Shown: positions 1-6,334, counted from the first letter of the stretch. The stretch is DNA of 10,815 nt from Comamonadaceae bacterium (GCA_947371775.1 CANBQX010000060.1:1-10815); one strand, 5' to 3'. The notes: generated from the sequence alone by a model not told the origin. Numbers and translations: made by a program.

Positions 1-486
1 GCGCTGGCCATGGCGCTCAATGAATTTGAAGGCACGGTGATGCTGGTCAGCCACGACCGCGCCCTGCTGCGCTCGGTTTGCGACGAATTCTGGATGGTGT
101 CGCGCGGTGGCGTGGCACCTTTTGACGGCGACCTGGACGATTACCAGCGCTACCTCTTAGACGAAGCCAAGCGCCAGCGCGAAGCCGTCAAAGAAGCGCA
201 AAGCCAACTCAACAAGCAGCAAGCCAAGGCCTCGGCCAAACCGGTCAAGGCGGTGGTGTCACCCGATCAAAAACGCAAGCTGACGACAGAAATTGAACGC
301 TTGGACGCCCGCATCGCCACGCTCAGCGGCGAAGGCGCAGTGCTCGAGGGCAAGCTGAGCCAAAGCCCCCTGCCTCATGAAATTGCCGAACTCGGCAAAC
401 GCCTGAAAGCCGTGAGCGACGAACTGAAAACCCTGGAAGACCAGTGGCTGACCGCCACCGAGGCCCTGGAAGCATTGGCCGCGTGA
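1..486 (+). CDS. ABC-F family ATPase, C-terminal part (YheS/Uup-like)
   Basis: Partial gene: the reading frame is already open at base 1, so the N-terminal ABC domain and most of the second one lie outside the window. The visible 161 residues start at the end of the second nucleotide-binding domain. The H-loop/switch motif VSHDR is followed by the strand and loop text FDGDLDDYQRYL, which is typical of ABC-F proteins such as E. coli YheS. After it comes a long charged, Lys/Gln/Glu-rich linker and a C-terminal region of heptad-like helices, the coiled-coil extension of Uup/YheS-type proteins. ABC-F proteins are soluble, have no membrane domain, and act on the ribosome or in translation and DNA-related processes; which role applies here cannot be decided from a fragment. 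It ends in TGA and converges on the small gene 18 nt downstream. Confidence 0.88.
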   Translation, partial: ALAMALNEFEGTVMLVSHDRALLRSVCDEFWMVSRGGVAPFDGDLDDYQRYLLDEAKRQREAVKEAQSQLNKQQAKASAKPVKAVVSPDQKRKLTTEIERLDARIATLSGEGAVLEGKLSQSPLPHEIAELGKRLKAVSDELKTLEDQWLTATEALEALAA

Positions 487-504
487 GCGGGCTGATGCCA
501 GCGG

Positions 505-762
505 CTAGTGGTGGGCAGGGGCCGGTTTTTCCTCTTTCTTTTCTTCTTTTTTGTCGGCCTTGCCTTCGGCACCCGGCTTGACGAGCAAGGTTTTGCAGAT
601 CTTCATCGCGGGCTTCTTGCCGGTGGGTTCGGTCGTTTCACACACGCGCTCGACCTTGTAGGCCAAGGCATGCGTGCCCGTGAGCATGACGACCAGTCCC
701 ACACCCAGCGAGAGCAGACCCACCAAGGGCCTGGAAGAAAGAAAACTCAGTTTGACATGCAT
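505..762 (-). CDS. small secreted protein with two Cys and a K/E-rich tail (hypothetical)
   Basis: An 85-aa protein of unknown function. Residues 1-34 form a clear Sec signal peptide: Lys at position 4, a long Leu/Val/Gly core and an ALA cleavage site before Tyr35. The mature part is only about 50 residues. It has two cysteines (C41 and C56) that could form one disulfide, then a run of alternating Lys/Glu pairs and a Pro/Ala/His-His end. The ATG at 762 was preferred over an in-frame TTG at 795 because AGGA lies 10 nt upstream of it and because the signal peptide then has a normal N-region. The gene is divergent from the secreted protein at 851 and convergent with the ABC-F gene. The Lys/Glu tail is low-complexity, so similarity searches should rely on the C41-C56 segment. 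Confidence 0.75.
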   Translation of the reverse strand: MHVKLSFLSSRPLVGLLSLGVGLVVMLTGTHALAYKVERVCETTEPTGKKPAMKICKTLLVKPGAEGKADKKEEKKEEKPAPAHH

Positions 763-850
763 GGCAACAAATTCCTGCGGACGACCGTTGCACAATCATA
801 GAGGCTTCAGCCCCTGGAGTGGCTGAGGCCTTGTAAAGCCGCACTGAACC

Positions 851-1315
851 ATGACACCGCCATTGACCGATATTTGCAGCCCATTCGCCGCACGATGCCG
901 CAACGGGATCTGCCTGACTATGTTGGCCCTAGGGTCCCTGCTGGCGAGCTCCAGTTGGGCCTGGAACCCCTTCGAGTCCGGCCCCCGATTCCAAGAGCCT
1001 GCGCTCACCGCCGCCGAGTGGCGCAGCGTCGACCAAAAAGCCGGCTGGGCCACCGATTCAGACACCACGCTGCTGATCGAAATCAGTAACCGACTCCCCG
1101 GCCCTTTGGCCTGCCATGGTGCTGTGGTGACACTGCAAAACGGCAGCGAGGTGAAAAAGGCCTTTTCCCCCTACCTCTATGTTCCGGTGGGTGCTACCAA
1201 ACAAACCGGGTTAAGCGGTGTGAAAAAAGGCAGCATGAAAAGCTTCAACCTGAGCTGCAATTGCTGGAAACGCGATGGCGACCCGCGTTGCAGCGACCCC
1301 AAAAAGACGCCCTAG
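851..1315 (+). CDS. secreted protein with four cysteines (hypothetical)
   Basis: A 154-aa protein I do not recognise. It begins with a probable signal peptide: Arg residues at 15 and 17, a hydrophobic core MLALGSLLASSSWA, and likely cleavage near residue 37, giving a mature periplasmic or secreted domain of about 117 residues. The mature part has four cysteines: C88 in an ACHG motif, C136 and C138 in SCNCW, and C147. It also has several short beta-strand-like segments (TLLIEISN, AVVTLQNG, YLYVPVG). This suggests a small disulfide-stabilised beta domain, but that is inference. The start is uncertain. Neither the ATG at 851 nor the in-frame ATG at 920 has a strong ribosome binding site; the later start would give a shorter N-region to the signal peptide. 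Its TAG stop overlaps the TAG stop of the converging flavoprotein gene within one CTAG. Confidence 0.72.
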   Translation: MTPPLTDICSPFAARCRNGICLTMLALGSLLASSSWAWNPFESGPRFQEPALTAAEWRSVDQKAGWATDSDTTLLIEISNRLPGPLACHGAVVTLQNGSEVKKAFSPYLYVPVGATKQTGLSGVKKGSMKSFNLSCNCWKRDGDPRCSDPKKTP

Positions 1316-2550
1316 CGCACAGACGCTGTTTGCCCGCCTGGCGCATCGCTGTGGCCAGCGTTCGCAAGATGGCTTAAGCGCCACCACTTCGCAAAGCTCT
1401 CGCAATAAGGCGCCACGGGCGTAAACAAGGGCGCTTCTGTCTGCACCGTGACCTTGGGACTTGCCTCTCCGGCATTAAGCTGTTGTCGCAGAGTGCCGAG
1501 CGCCGCATCGGCATGCGCCTCTGACTGCCAACGCACCGAGCGGGCGCCCTTGAGGGCCTGCGTGATCGCGTCCACGCTTGCCCACCAAAGGTGCGGGGTG
1601 CGGGCCCGCAGGCCCTCTGTCACAAAATTCCACCGCAGCGCACTCCATGGCATGGGCGCGTGCAGCTCAGAAAAACCGACGGCGATTCGCAATACCTCGG
1701 TATCTAAGGAAGACGCGTCCGCTGCAAGCGACCAGGGATGCACCAGCCAGACATCGCGACCGGCTGCGATGTCGGCCTGCGGCGCCAGCCAAACCGCAGC
1801 GGGCGGAGCGGCCAGGAGCGCCGGCGCATCCACGCCATCGCCCGCGCGGCGCAGGTCAAAGCGGTGCTCCACCGCCCTCGGGCTGCGGGCCATGCGGTCC
1901 AATGCCTCGTAGCTGGTGTCGATCACGGTACCGGGGCTGTGCCACGGCGCGGGCGCGTATTTGGCAACGTTGTCTGCATTGAACACATAGGGTTTGACAC
2001 TGCCGGTACCCGCCACCCATTGCCAGCTCAGGTGGTTGCTGGCCACGTCGCCGTCCAGCAAATAGCCCAGCATCCACTGTGCCGCCGTGTGCCAATGTAC
2101 CTTGCGCAGGTGCACCAGGTAGCTGGCCAGCCACATGCGCGCATGGTTGTGCAAATAGCCGTTGGCATAGAGCTCGCGCACCGCGAGGTCGATCGCCGCA
2201 ACGCCGGTGCGGGCTTGCACCACATCGGCGGGCATGGTGGTCTGGTAGGCATCCTCGGGCAGCAGTCCGGGGTGCAGGGACTGGTGAATTGCCTCGCCCC
2301 GGTGCGCCCACACATGGCGGTAATAGGCGCGCCAGCCCAGTTCAAACACCAGCTTGTGTTTGGCATCCAGCGGGTGGCGGGCGTTTACCGTCTCGTACAC
2401 CGTGCGCAGGCTCAGCAGCCCGTGGGTGATATAGGGCGAAAGCCGGGTGACCGCGCCCTCCAAAGCGTTGCGGGTTTGGGCATAGGTCTGCGGCCGCACC
2501 CGGTCGAGCTGGGCCTGCGCGGCTTGCAGCGTGGGCTCAAATTTGTGCAT
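1312..2550 (-). CDS. photolyase-like FAD-binding protein without antenna domain
   Basis: A 412-aa member of the cryptochrome/photolyase superfamily that begins directly with the FAD-binding helical domain. Visible family motifs are RLSPYITHG (36-44, flavin phosphate region), WRAYYRHVW (73-81), GYLHNHARMWLASYLVHL (131-148) and DGDVASNHLSWQW (166-178). N172 matches the Asn that faces flavin N5 in E. coli photolyase (N378), and W176 matches the first Trp of its electron-transfer chain (W382). The N-terminal alpha/beta antenna-binding domain of normal photolyases is absent. Residues from about 205 to 412 form a separate region I do not recognise; it alternates hydrophobic strands and helices. The ATG at 2550 was chosen over one at 2595 because family-like sequence begins there. 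The gene overlaps the upstream FeS photolyase gene by 14 nt, so translation is probably coupled. Repair activity, photoreception or neither are all possible. Confidence 0.85.
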   Translation of the reverse strand: MHKFEPTLQAAQAQLDRVRPQTYAQTRNALEGAVTRLSPYITHGLLSLRTVYETVNARHPLDAKHKLVFELGWRAYYRHVWAHRGEAIHQSLHPGLLPEDAYQTTMPADVVQARTGVAAIDLAVRELYANGYLHNHARMWLASYLVHLRKVHWHTAAQWMLGYLLDGDVASNHLSWQWVAGTGSVKPYVFNADNVAKYAPAPWHSPGTVIDTSYEALDRMARSPRAVEHRFDLRRAGDGVDAPALLAAPPAAVWLAPQADIAAGRDVWLVHPWSLAADASSLDTEVLRIAVGFSELHAPMPWSALRWNFVTEGLRARTPHLWWASVDAITQALKGARSVRWQSEAHADAALGTLRQQLNAGEASPKVTVQTEAPLFTPVAPYCESFAKWWRLSHLANAGHSDAPGGQTASVR

Positions 2551-4108
2551 GGCGGTGCGCCGTGGCCTGGGCGGTGATGGTGTCGCGCGCCGCATCGTCG
2601 AGCCGCGCGAGGTTTTTGAGTTGCATGGCCATGCGCGGATTTTTTTTGAGCAGGCCCTCGTGGCGTATCAAAAAATCCCAGTACAGCGTGGTGAAGGGAC
2701 AGGCCTTGGGCCCCGTGGATTGCGCGGGGTCGTATTGACAGCCAGTACAGTGGTTGCTCATGCGCTGGATGTACTTGCCACTGGCCACATAGGGCTTGCT
2801 GGCCATCAAACCGCCGTCGCCAAACTGGCTCATGCCCAGGGTGTTGGGCAGCTCCACCCACTCCACCGCGTCCACGTAGACGCTCAGGTACCAGCGGTGC
2901 ACTTCCTGCGGTTTGACGCCCAGCAACAAGGCATACAAGCCTGTCACCATGAGGCGCTGGATGTGGTGGGCGTAGCCCAGCTCCAGCGTCTGGGTGATCG
3001 CGTCTTTGAGGCAGGCCATGTCGGTCTGCCCGGTCCAGTACCACGCGGGTAAAGCGGCTTGCGCGTCCAGGGCATTGCGCTCCAGGTAGCCGGGCATGTG
3101 CAGCCAATAAATGCCCCGCACATATTCGCGCCAGCCCAAAATCTGGCGGATAAAACCCTCCACCGCCGCCAAGGGTGCGTGGCCCGCGTGGTACGCGCCT
3201 TCCGCCGCCTGCACCACTTCGCGTGCGCTCAAGAGTTTCAGGTTGAGCGCGCAGCTCAGGTGCGAGTGGTAGAGCCAGGCTTCGCCCGCCCACATGGCGT
3301 CTTCATAGCGGCCAAACAAGGGCAGGCGTTGATCGATGAACGCCTGCAACGCAAGCAAAGCCTGCGCGCGGTTTACCGGCCAGGCGAAGCTTTGCAAGCC
3401 GCCCGGGTGATGGGCAAAGCGCGTGTTGACCAGGTCCAGCACCTCTTGGGTGATGGCGTCGGGCGCAAAGCGACTGGGGGGTGGCAGGTTTTGCGGGCCG
3501 GTTTTGCCAAAGGATTCGCGGTTGTCGGCATCAAAATTCCATTGCCCGCCGACGGGCAATTTGCCGTCCATCAAGATGCCATGCTTGTGGCGCAGCTCGC
3601 GGTACCAGTACTCCAGACGCAGCTGCTTGCGACCTTCGGCATGCGCTGCAAATTCGCGCACCGTGCTGAAAAAATGGCTGTCATCGCGCAAGTCCAGCGG
3701 CAGGCTGTGCTGTTTTGCCATGGCGCGCAGACTTTGCAGCACGCGCCAGTCGCCTGGCGCGGTCAGTACCAGCGCGGCGGGTTGCAGTGGGTCAATCGCG
3801 CGCTCCAGTTCCAAGGCCAGCGTGCCACGGTTGTCCGGGTCATCCATGCGGATGTAGTGCAGTGGAAAGCCCCGCGCACGCAGCTCCTGTGCAAAGTGCC
3901 GCATCGCACTCAAAAACACCGCAATGCGTTGTTTGGCCGACCCGACGTGGGTGGACTCCTCTGCAACTTCGGCCATCCAGACCACATCTTGCGTCGCATC
4001 AAAGTCCTGCAAGGCCGAGGACTGGGCGTCGAGTTGATCGCCCAGAACGATCACCAGATGGCGCACTTTGGCGGGAGGCGCGCTGGGCATGTGTACGGAG
4101 TCAGCCAT
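2537..4108 (-). CDS. iron-sulfur bacterial cryptochrome/(6-4) photolyase (PhrB/CryB type)
   Basis: A 523-aa FeS-BCP protein. The N-terminal alpha/beta domain starts with VIVLGDQLD (19-27), and the C-terminal helical domain binds FAD. Four cysteines at 366, 454, 457 and 470 have the same spacing (88, 3, 13) as the [4Fe-4S] ligands of Agrobacterium PhrB. The pair H381-H382 falls where PhrB has its tandem His needed for (6-4) photoproduct repair. The segment ELPNTLGMSQFGDGG (419-433) is a hallmark of this family. Family members carry FAD, a 4Fe-4S cluster and usually a ribolumazine antenna; some repair (6-4) photoproducts, while CryB of Rhodobacter also affects gene expression. The ATG at 4108 gives a normal length and has AAGG 6 nt upstream; longer in-frame readings lack family character. 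It overlaps the DUF2256 gene by 8 nt and the next flavoprotein gene by 14 nt. Confidence 0.95.
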   Translation of the reverse strand: MADSVHMPSAPPAKVRHLVIVLGDQLDAQSSALQDFDATQDVVWMAEVAEESTHVGSAKQRIAVFLSAMRHFAQELRARGFPLHYIRMDDPDNRGTLALELERAIDPLQPAALVLTAPGDWRVLQSLRAMAKQHSLPLDLRDDSHFFSTVREFAAHAEGRKQLRLEYWYRELRHKHGILMDGKLPVGGQWNFDADNRESFGKTGPQNLPPPSRFAPDAITQEVLDLVNTRFAHHPGGLQSFAWPVNRAQALLALQAFIDQRLPLFGRYEDAMWAGEAWLYHSHLSCALNLKLLSAREVVQAAEGAYHAGHAPLAAVEGFIRQILGWREYVRGIYWLHMPGYLERNALDAQAALPAWYWTGQTDMACLKDAITQTLELGYAHHIQRLMVTGLYALLLGVKPQEVHRWYLSVYVDAVEWVELPNTLGMSQFGDGGLMASKPYVASGKYIQRMSNHCTGCQYDPAQSTGPKACPFTTLYWDFLIRHEGLLKKNPRMAMQLKNLARLDDAARDTITAQATAHRHAQI

Positions 4109-4277
4109 GCAGCACCTTCGGTGCCGCGGGGCTCTTTTTGGCGCGGCAGGCGTCGGAGCAGTACAGCACCGCATCCCAATTTTTGGCCCAGGCCTTGCGC
4201 CAGGTCATGGTGCGCCCGCAGACCGCACAGGGTTTGCTGGGGAGGGATTTTTTGTTGCCCTTGAAGTCGGTTTGCAT
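4101..4277 (-). CDS. DUF2256 zinc-ribbon-like small protein
   Basis: A 58-aa protein, found by translating the gap between two photolyase genes. It has the DUF2256 pattern: a basic start (KGNKKSLPSK), CAVC (17-20), an aromatic, basic centre (TWRKAWAKNWDAVLYC) and CSDAC (40-44), then a short basic tail. The CxxC and CxxxC pairs separated by 19 residues look like a treble-clef or zinc-ribbon metal site; zinc is inferred. Members of this family are often found beside cryptochrome/photolyase genes, but their function is not known to me. The start follows the upstream photolyase stop by 18 nt without a strong ribosome binding site, and its TGA lies inside the start of the FeS photolyase gene (8-nt overlap), so expression is probably coupled. 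Confidence 0.9.
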   Translation of the reverse strand: MQTDFKGNKKSLPSKPCAVCGRTMTWRKAWAKNWDAVLYCSDACRAKKSPAAPKVLHG

Positions 4278-4295
4278 CGCTGAACAGGTCGCTCG

Positions 4296-5864
4296 TTAGG
4301 AAAAAAGATCGCCCTGTGGGGACGGCATCGAAGGGGTTTGCAAGGCACGCTTGGCAGAACGCTGGGGTGCCGCTTTGCGGCGCTGCCCGGAGGGCGGCAG
4401 GCCACTTTTACGCGAACCATGGCGCATCTGTACCGCGCTGGATTCCTCGCGCGCCTCCTGGGTTTGGCGCAAGCCGTACATGCGGTCTTTGGCGGCCTTG
4501 AGTGCCTGTTTCTCATCCACGATGGGGCACGGGTAGTCCACGCCCATGGTGCAGCCGGCCATGCGCTGCACGCTCTCTTCCATCTTCCAGGGCTGGGCCA
4601 GATAAGGCAGCGGCACGCGTGCCAGCTCCGGAACCCAGCGGCGAATAAACAGGCCCTGGGGGTCCTGGTCCAAGGCCTGCTTGGTGGGCGAATACATGCG
4701 CAAGGTGTTGATGCCGGTGGTGCCGCTTTGCATTTGCATCTGGCTCCAGTGAATGCCCGGCTCAAAGTCCAAAAACTGGCGGGCCAAAAACACACCGGTT
4801 CGGCGCCAATGCAACCACAGGTGGTAGCTGGAAAAACTGACCAGCATGGCCCGCATGCGAAAGTTAAGCCAGCCGGTAGCGCGCAGCGATCGCATACAGG
4901 CGTCCACCATAGGGTAACCCGTGCGCCCTTCACACCAGGCGGCAAAGTGGGCCTCGTTGAAGTCGCTCTCCCGCAGGCCATCGCAGACACGCGCAAAATT
5001 CTCAAACTCAATGCGGGGCTCGTCTTCGAGCTTTTGCATGAAATGGCAATGCCAGCGCAGCCGCCCCGCAAAACCGCGCAGCGCATAGGCCAGCGATCGC
5101 TCAGGGGTCTGACGAATGGCCACCTCGGTGGCCTGGTGCACGGTGCGCAAAGACAGCGTGCCAAAGGCCAAATGCGGGCTCAGGCGGCTGCAGCCCTCCT
5201 CGGCACTCAAGGGACTGGACAGTGCCTTGCGGTAATCAAAACCGCGCTCTTGCAAAAAGCTGGCGAGCATGCGCCGTGCCGCTTTTTCGCCCGACGTCTG
5301 CAATGTCTTTTCGTGCGCGGCCAGCCCCAAGGAGGCCAGTGTGGGGAGCGCGGGCTGCTCCAAGCGGGTGGCCGCAGTAAACCCGTGTTGCAAGACCTGC
5401 AGCGGTGCATCCATGCGCGCCTGCCAGCGCTGGGCCCAGCCCGAACGACTGCGCAAGCGCCGCACCACACCGGTTTGGGTAAATTCCTGCCAGGCTACCT
5501 GGTTCGATTGGCACCAGGCGGCCACCTCAATGTCCCTTGCATACGACCAGCCGGATCCGGTTTCTTCGTGGCTCAGCACCTGGGTGTAGGCCAGCTCCCG
5601 GTGCAACTGCGCCAACACTTGAACCGCAGATCCCACGCGCACCAGCAGGGGCAAGCCCCGCACCGCCAATGCGCTGCGCAGCTCGGCCAGGCAGCTCAGC
5701 GCGAAATCCACGTGGCTGGCGTCGCACTCCTCGCTTTGCAGCCAATCGGGCTCGATGATAAAAATCGCCAGCGCGTCGTCGCACGTTTGCGCAGCGGCCA
5801 GCGCCGCATGGTCGTGCACGCGCAGGTCACGTTTGAACCACACCAGGGCTCTTTGCTTGGACAT
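4296..5864 (-). CDS. cryptochrome/photolyase-family flavoprotein with divergent FAD pocket
   Basis: A 522-aa protein with both photolyase domains. The alpha/beta domain opens with ALVWFKRDLRVHDHAAL (6-22), and the FAD-binding domain spans about 190-445, with SRLSPHLAFGTLS (226-238), EGRTGYPMVDACMRSL (312-327) and DPQGLFIRRWVPEL (401-414). Where E. coli CPD photolyase has DGDLAANNGGWQW, this protein reads FEPGIHWSQMQMQSG (367-381), so the flavin-facing Asn and the WQW motif are not recognisable. It is therefore a separate clade from class I CPD photolyases. Annotation as deoxyribodipyrimidine photolyase is usual for such proteins, but I cannot tell repair enzyme from photoreceptor. Residues from about 465 on form a basic, low-complexity tail. 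The ATG at 5864 directly precedes the family start and lies 14 nt after the TIGR03643 gene; an upstream extension to 5975 has no family character. Confidence 0.93.
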   Translation of the reverse strand: MSKQRALVWFKRDLRVHDHAALAAAQTCDDALAIFIIEPDWLQSEECDASHVDFALSCLAELRSALAVRGLPLLVRVGSAVQVLAQLHRELAYTQVLSHEETGSGWSYARDIEVAAWCQSNQVAWQEFTQTGVVRRLRSRSGWAQRWQARMDAPLQVLQHGFTAATRLEQPALPTLASLGLAAHEKTLQTSGEKAARRMLASFLQERGFDYRKALSSPLSAEEGCSRLSPHLAFGTLSLRTVHQATEVAIRQTPERSLAYALRGFAGRLRWHCHFMQKLEDEPRIEFENFARVCDGLRESDFNEAHFAAWCEGRTGYPMVDACMRSLRATGWLNFRMRAMLVSFSSYHLWLHWRRTGVFLARQFLDFEPGIHWSQMQMQSGTTGINTLRMYSPTKQALDQDPQGLFIRRWVPELARVPLPYLAQPWKMEESVQRMAGCTMGVDYPCPIVDEKQALKAAKDRMYGLRQTQEAREESSAVQMRHGSRKSGLPPSGQRRKAAPQRSAKRALQTPSMPSPQGDLFS

Positions 5865-5878
5865 GACAGAGACCGCCT

Positions 5879-6154
5879 TTATTGCTGGCGGGTGTGGCTT
5901 GCGCGATGGCGCAGAAATGCCGCGCCACGCAACTGCGCATGCTTGGTTTTGCGCCCGGTCACGCGCTTGCGCCACATGCGAAACGACGAGGGCGACAGGC
6001 TGCGGCGCATGAGGGCAATGACGGCGGACTCATTCAATCCAAACTGGGCCTCAATGGCCTCGAACGCAGTGCGGTCCTCCCAGGCCATTTCGACCACACG
6101 GGAGCGGCAGCCTTCGTCCAGCGCATCGAGGGCAGAGCGGGCAGCGAGTGTCAT
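5879..6154 (-). CDS. TIGR03643/DUF2805 family protein, photolyase-associated
   Basis: A 91-aa protein recognised by its core: VVEMAWEDRTAFEAIEAQFG (20-39), then ESAVIALMRRSLSPSSFRMW (42-61) and RKRVTGRKTKH. The middle part, AIEAQFGLNESAVIALMR, has the length and hydrophobic pattern of a helix-turn-helix. With the very basic C-terminal part this suggests nucleic-acid binding, but that is inference and the family has no assigned function that I know. The extra C-terminal residues (about 73-91, Arg/His-rich) go beyond the conserved core. The gene starts 12 nt after the Cys-rich small gene and ends 14 nt before the photolyase-family gene, which fits a single transcript. No strong Shine-Dalgarno sequence is visible before the ATG. 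Confidence 0.9.
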   Translation of the reverse strand: MTLAARSALDALDEGCRSRVVEMAWEDRTAFEAIEAQFGLNESAVIALMRRSLSPSSFRMWRKRVTGRKTKHAQLRGAAFLRHRASHTRQQ

Positions 6155-6166
6155 AGCCGTCGGAAC

Positions 6167-6334
6167 TCAGTGCGCGGTGGCGCCAGGCCCACCCTCTTGC
6201 GGGGCAGGTGCATCGGCCTTGTCCATGGGCGGGCGGCACATGGTCTGCCCGTCCCACTGCTGTCCACACCAGCAACGGCCTTCGGCGTCGACAATGCAAG
6301 TTCCAGTGCCGCAGCAGCGTTCGTCTTCGTTCAT
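6167..6334 (-). CDS. small Cys-rich protein (hypothetical), first gene of the light cluster
   Basis: A 55-aa protein with six cysteines in the first 33 residues (C7, C8, C13, C21, C23, C33), in the pattern ERCCGTGTCIVDAEGRCWCG followed by QQWDGQTMCRPP. The remaining 20 residues are Pro/Ala/Gly-rich and probably disordered. No signal peptide is present, so it should be cytoplasmic, where six closely spaced cysteines argue for metal binding (zinc or iron-sulfur) rather than disulfides; this is inference. I have the impression that similar short CCGTGTC proteins occur in other proteobacteria, but know no function. The start is supported by the frame and by position: the stop is 12 nt before the TIGR03643 gene and codon use is normal for the region. 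A GGA close to the ATG is the only ribosome-binding-like sequence. Confidence 0.78.
   Translation of the reverse strand: MNEDERCCGTGTCIVDAEGRCWCGQQWDGQTMCRPPMDKADAPAPQEGGPGATAH

Noticed and set aside
528..561. Pyrimidine-rich tract on the plus strand after the ABC-F gene, as a possible terminator
   Set aside because: It encodes the KKEE repeats of the minus-strand gene and no convincing GC stem precedes it, so a terminator call is not supported.
508..801. 97-aa open frame on the plus strand with a Phe-rich start
   Set aside because: Mirror image of the Lys/Glu tail of the minus-strand secreted protein, which has a proper signal peptide and ribosome binding site.
2412..3293. 293-aa open frame on the minus strand
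   Set aside because: Same strand but another frame inside the FeS-BCP gene, whose own frame has complete family motifs.
3059..4264. 401-aa open frame on the plus strand
   Set aside because: Antisense to the FeS-BCP and DUF2256 genes; no recognisable motif.
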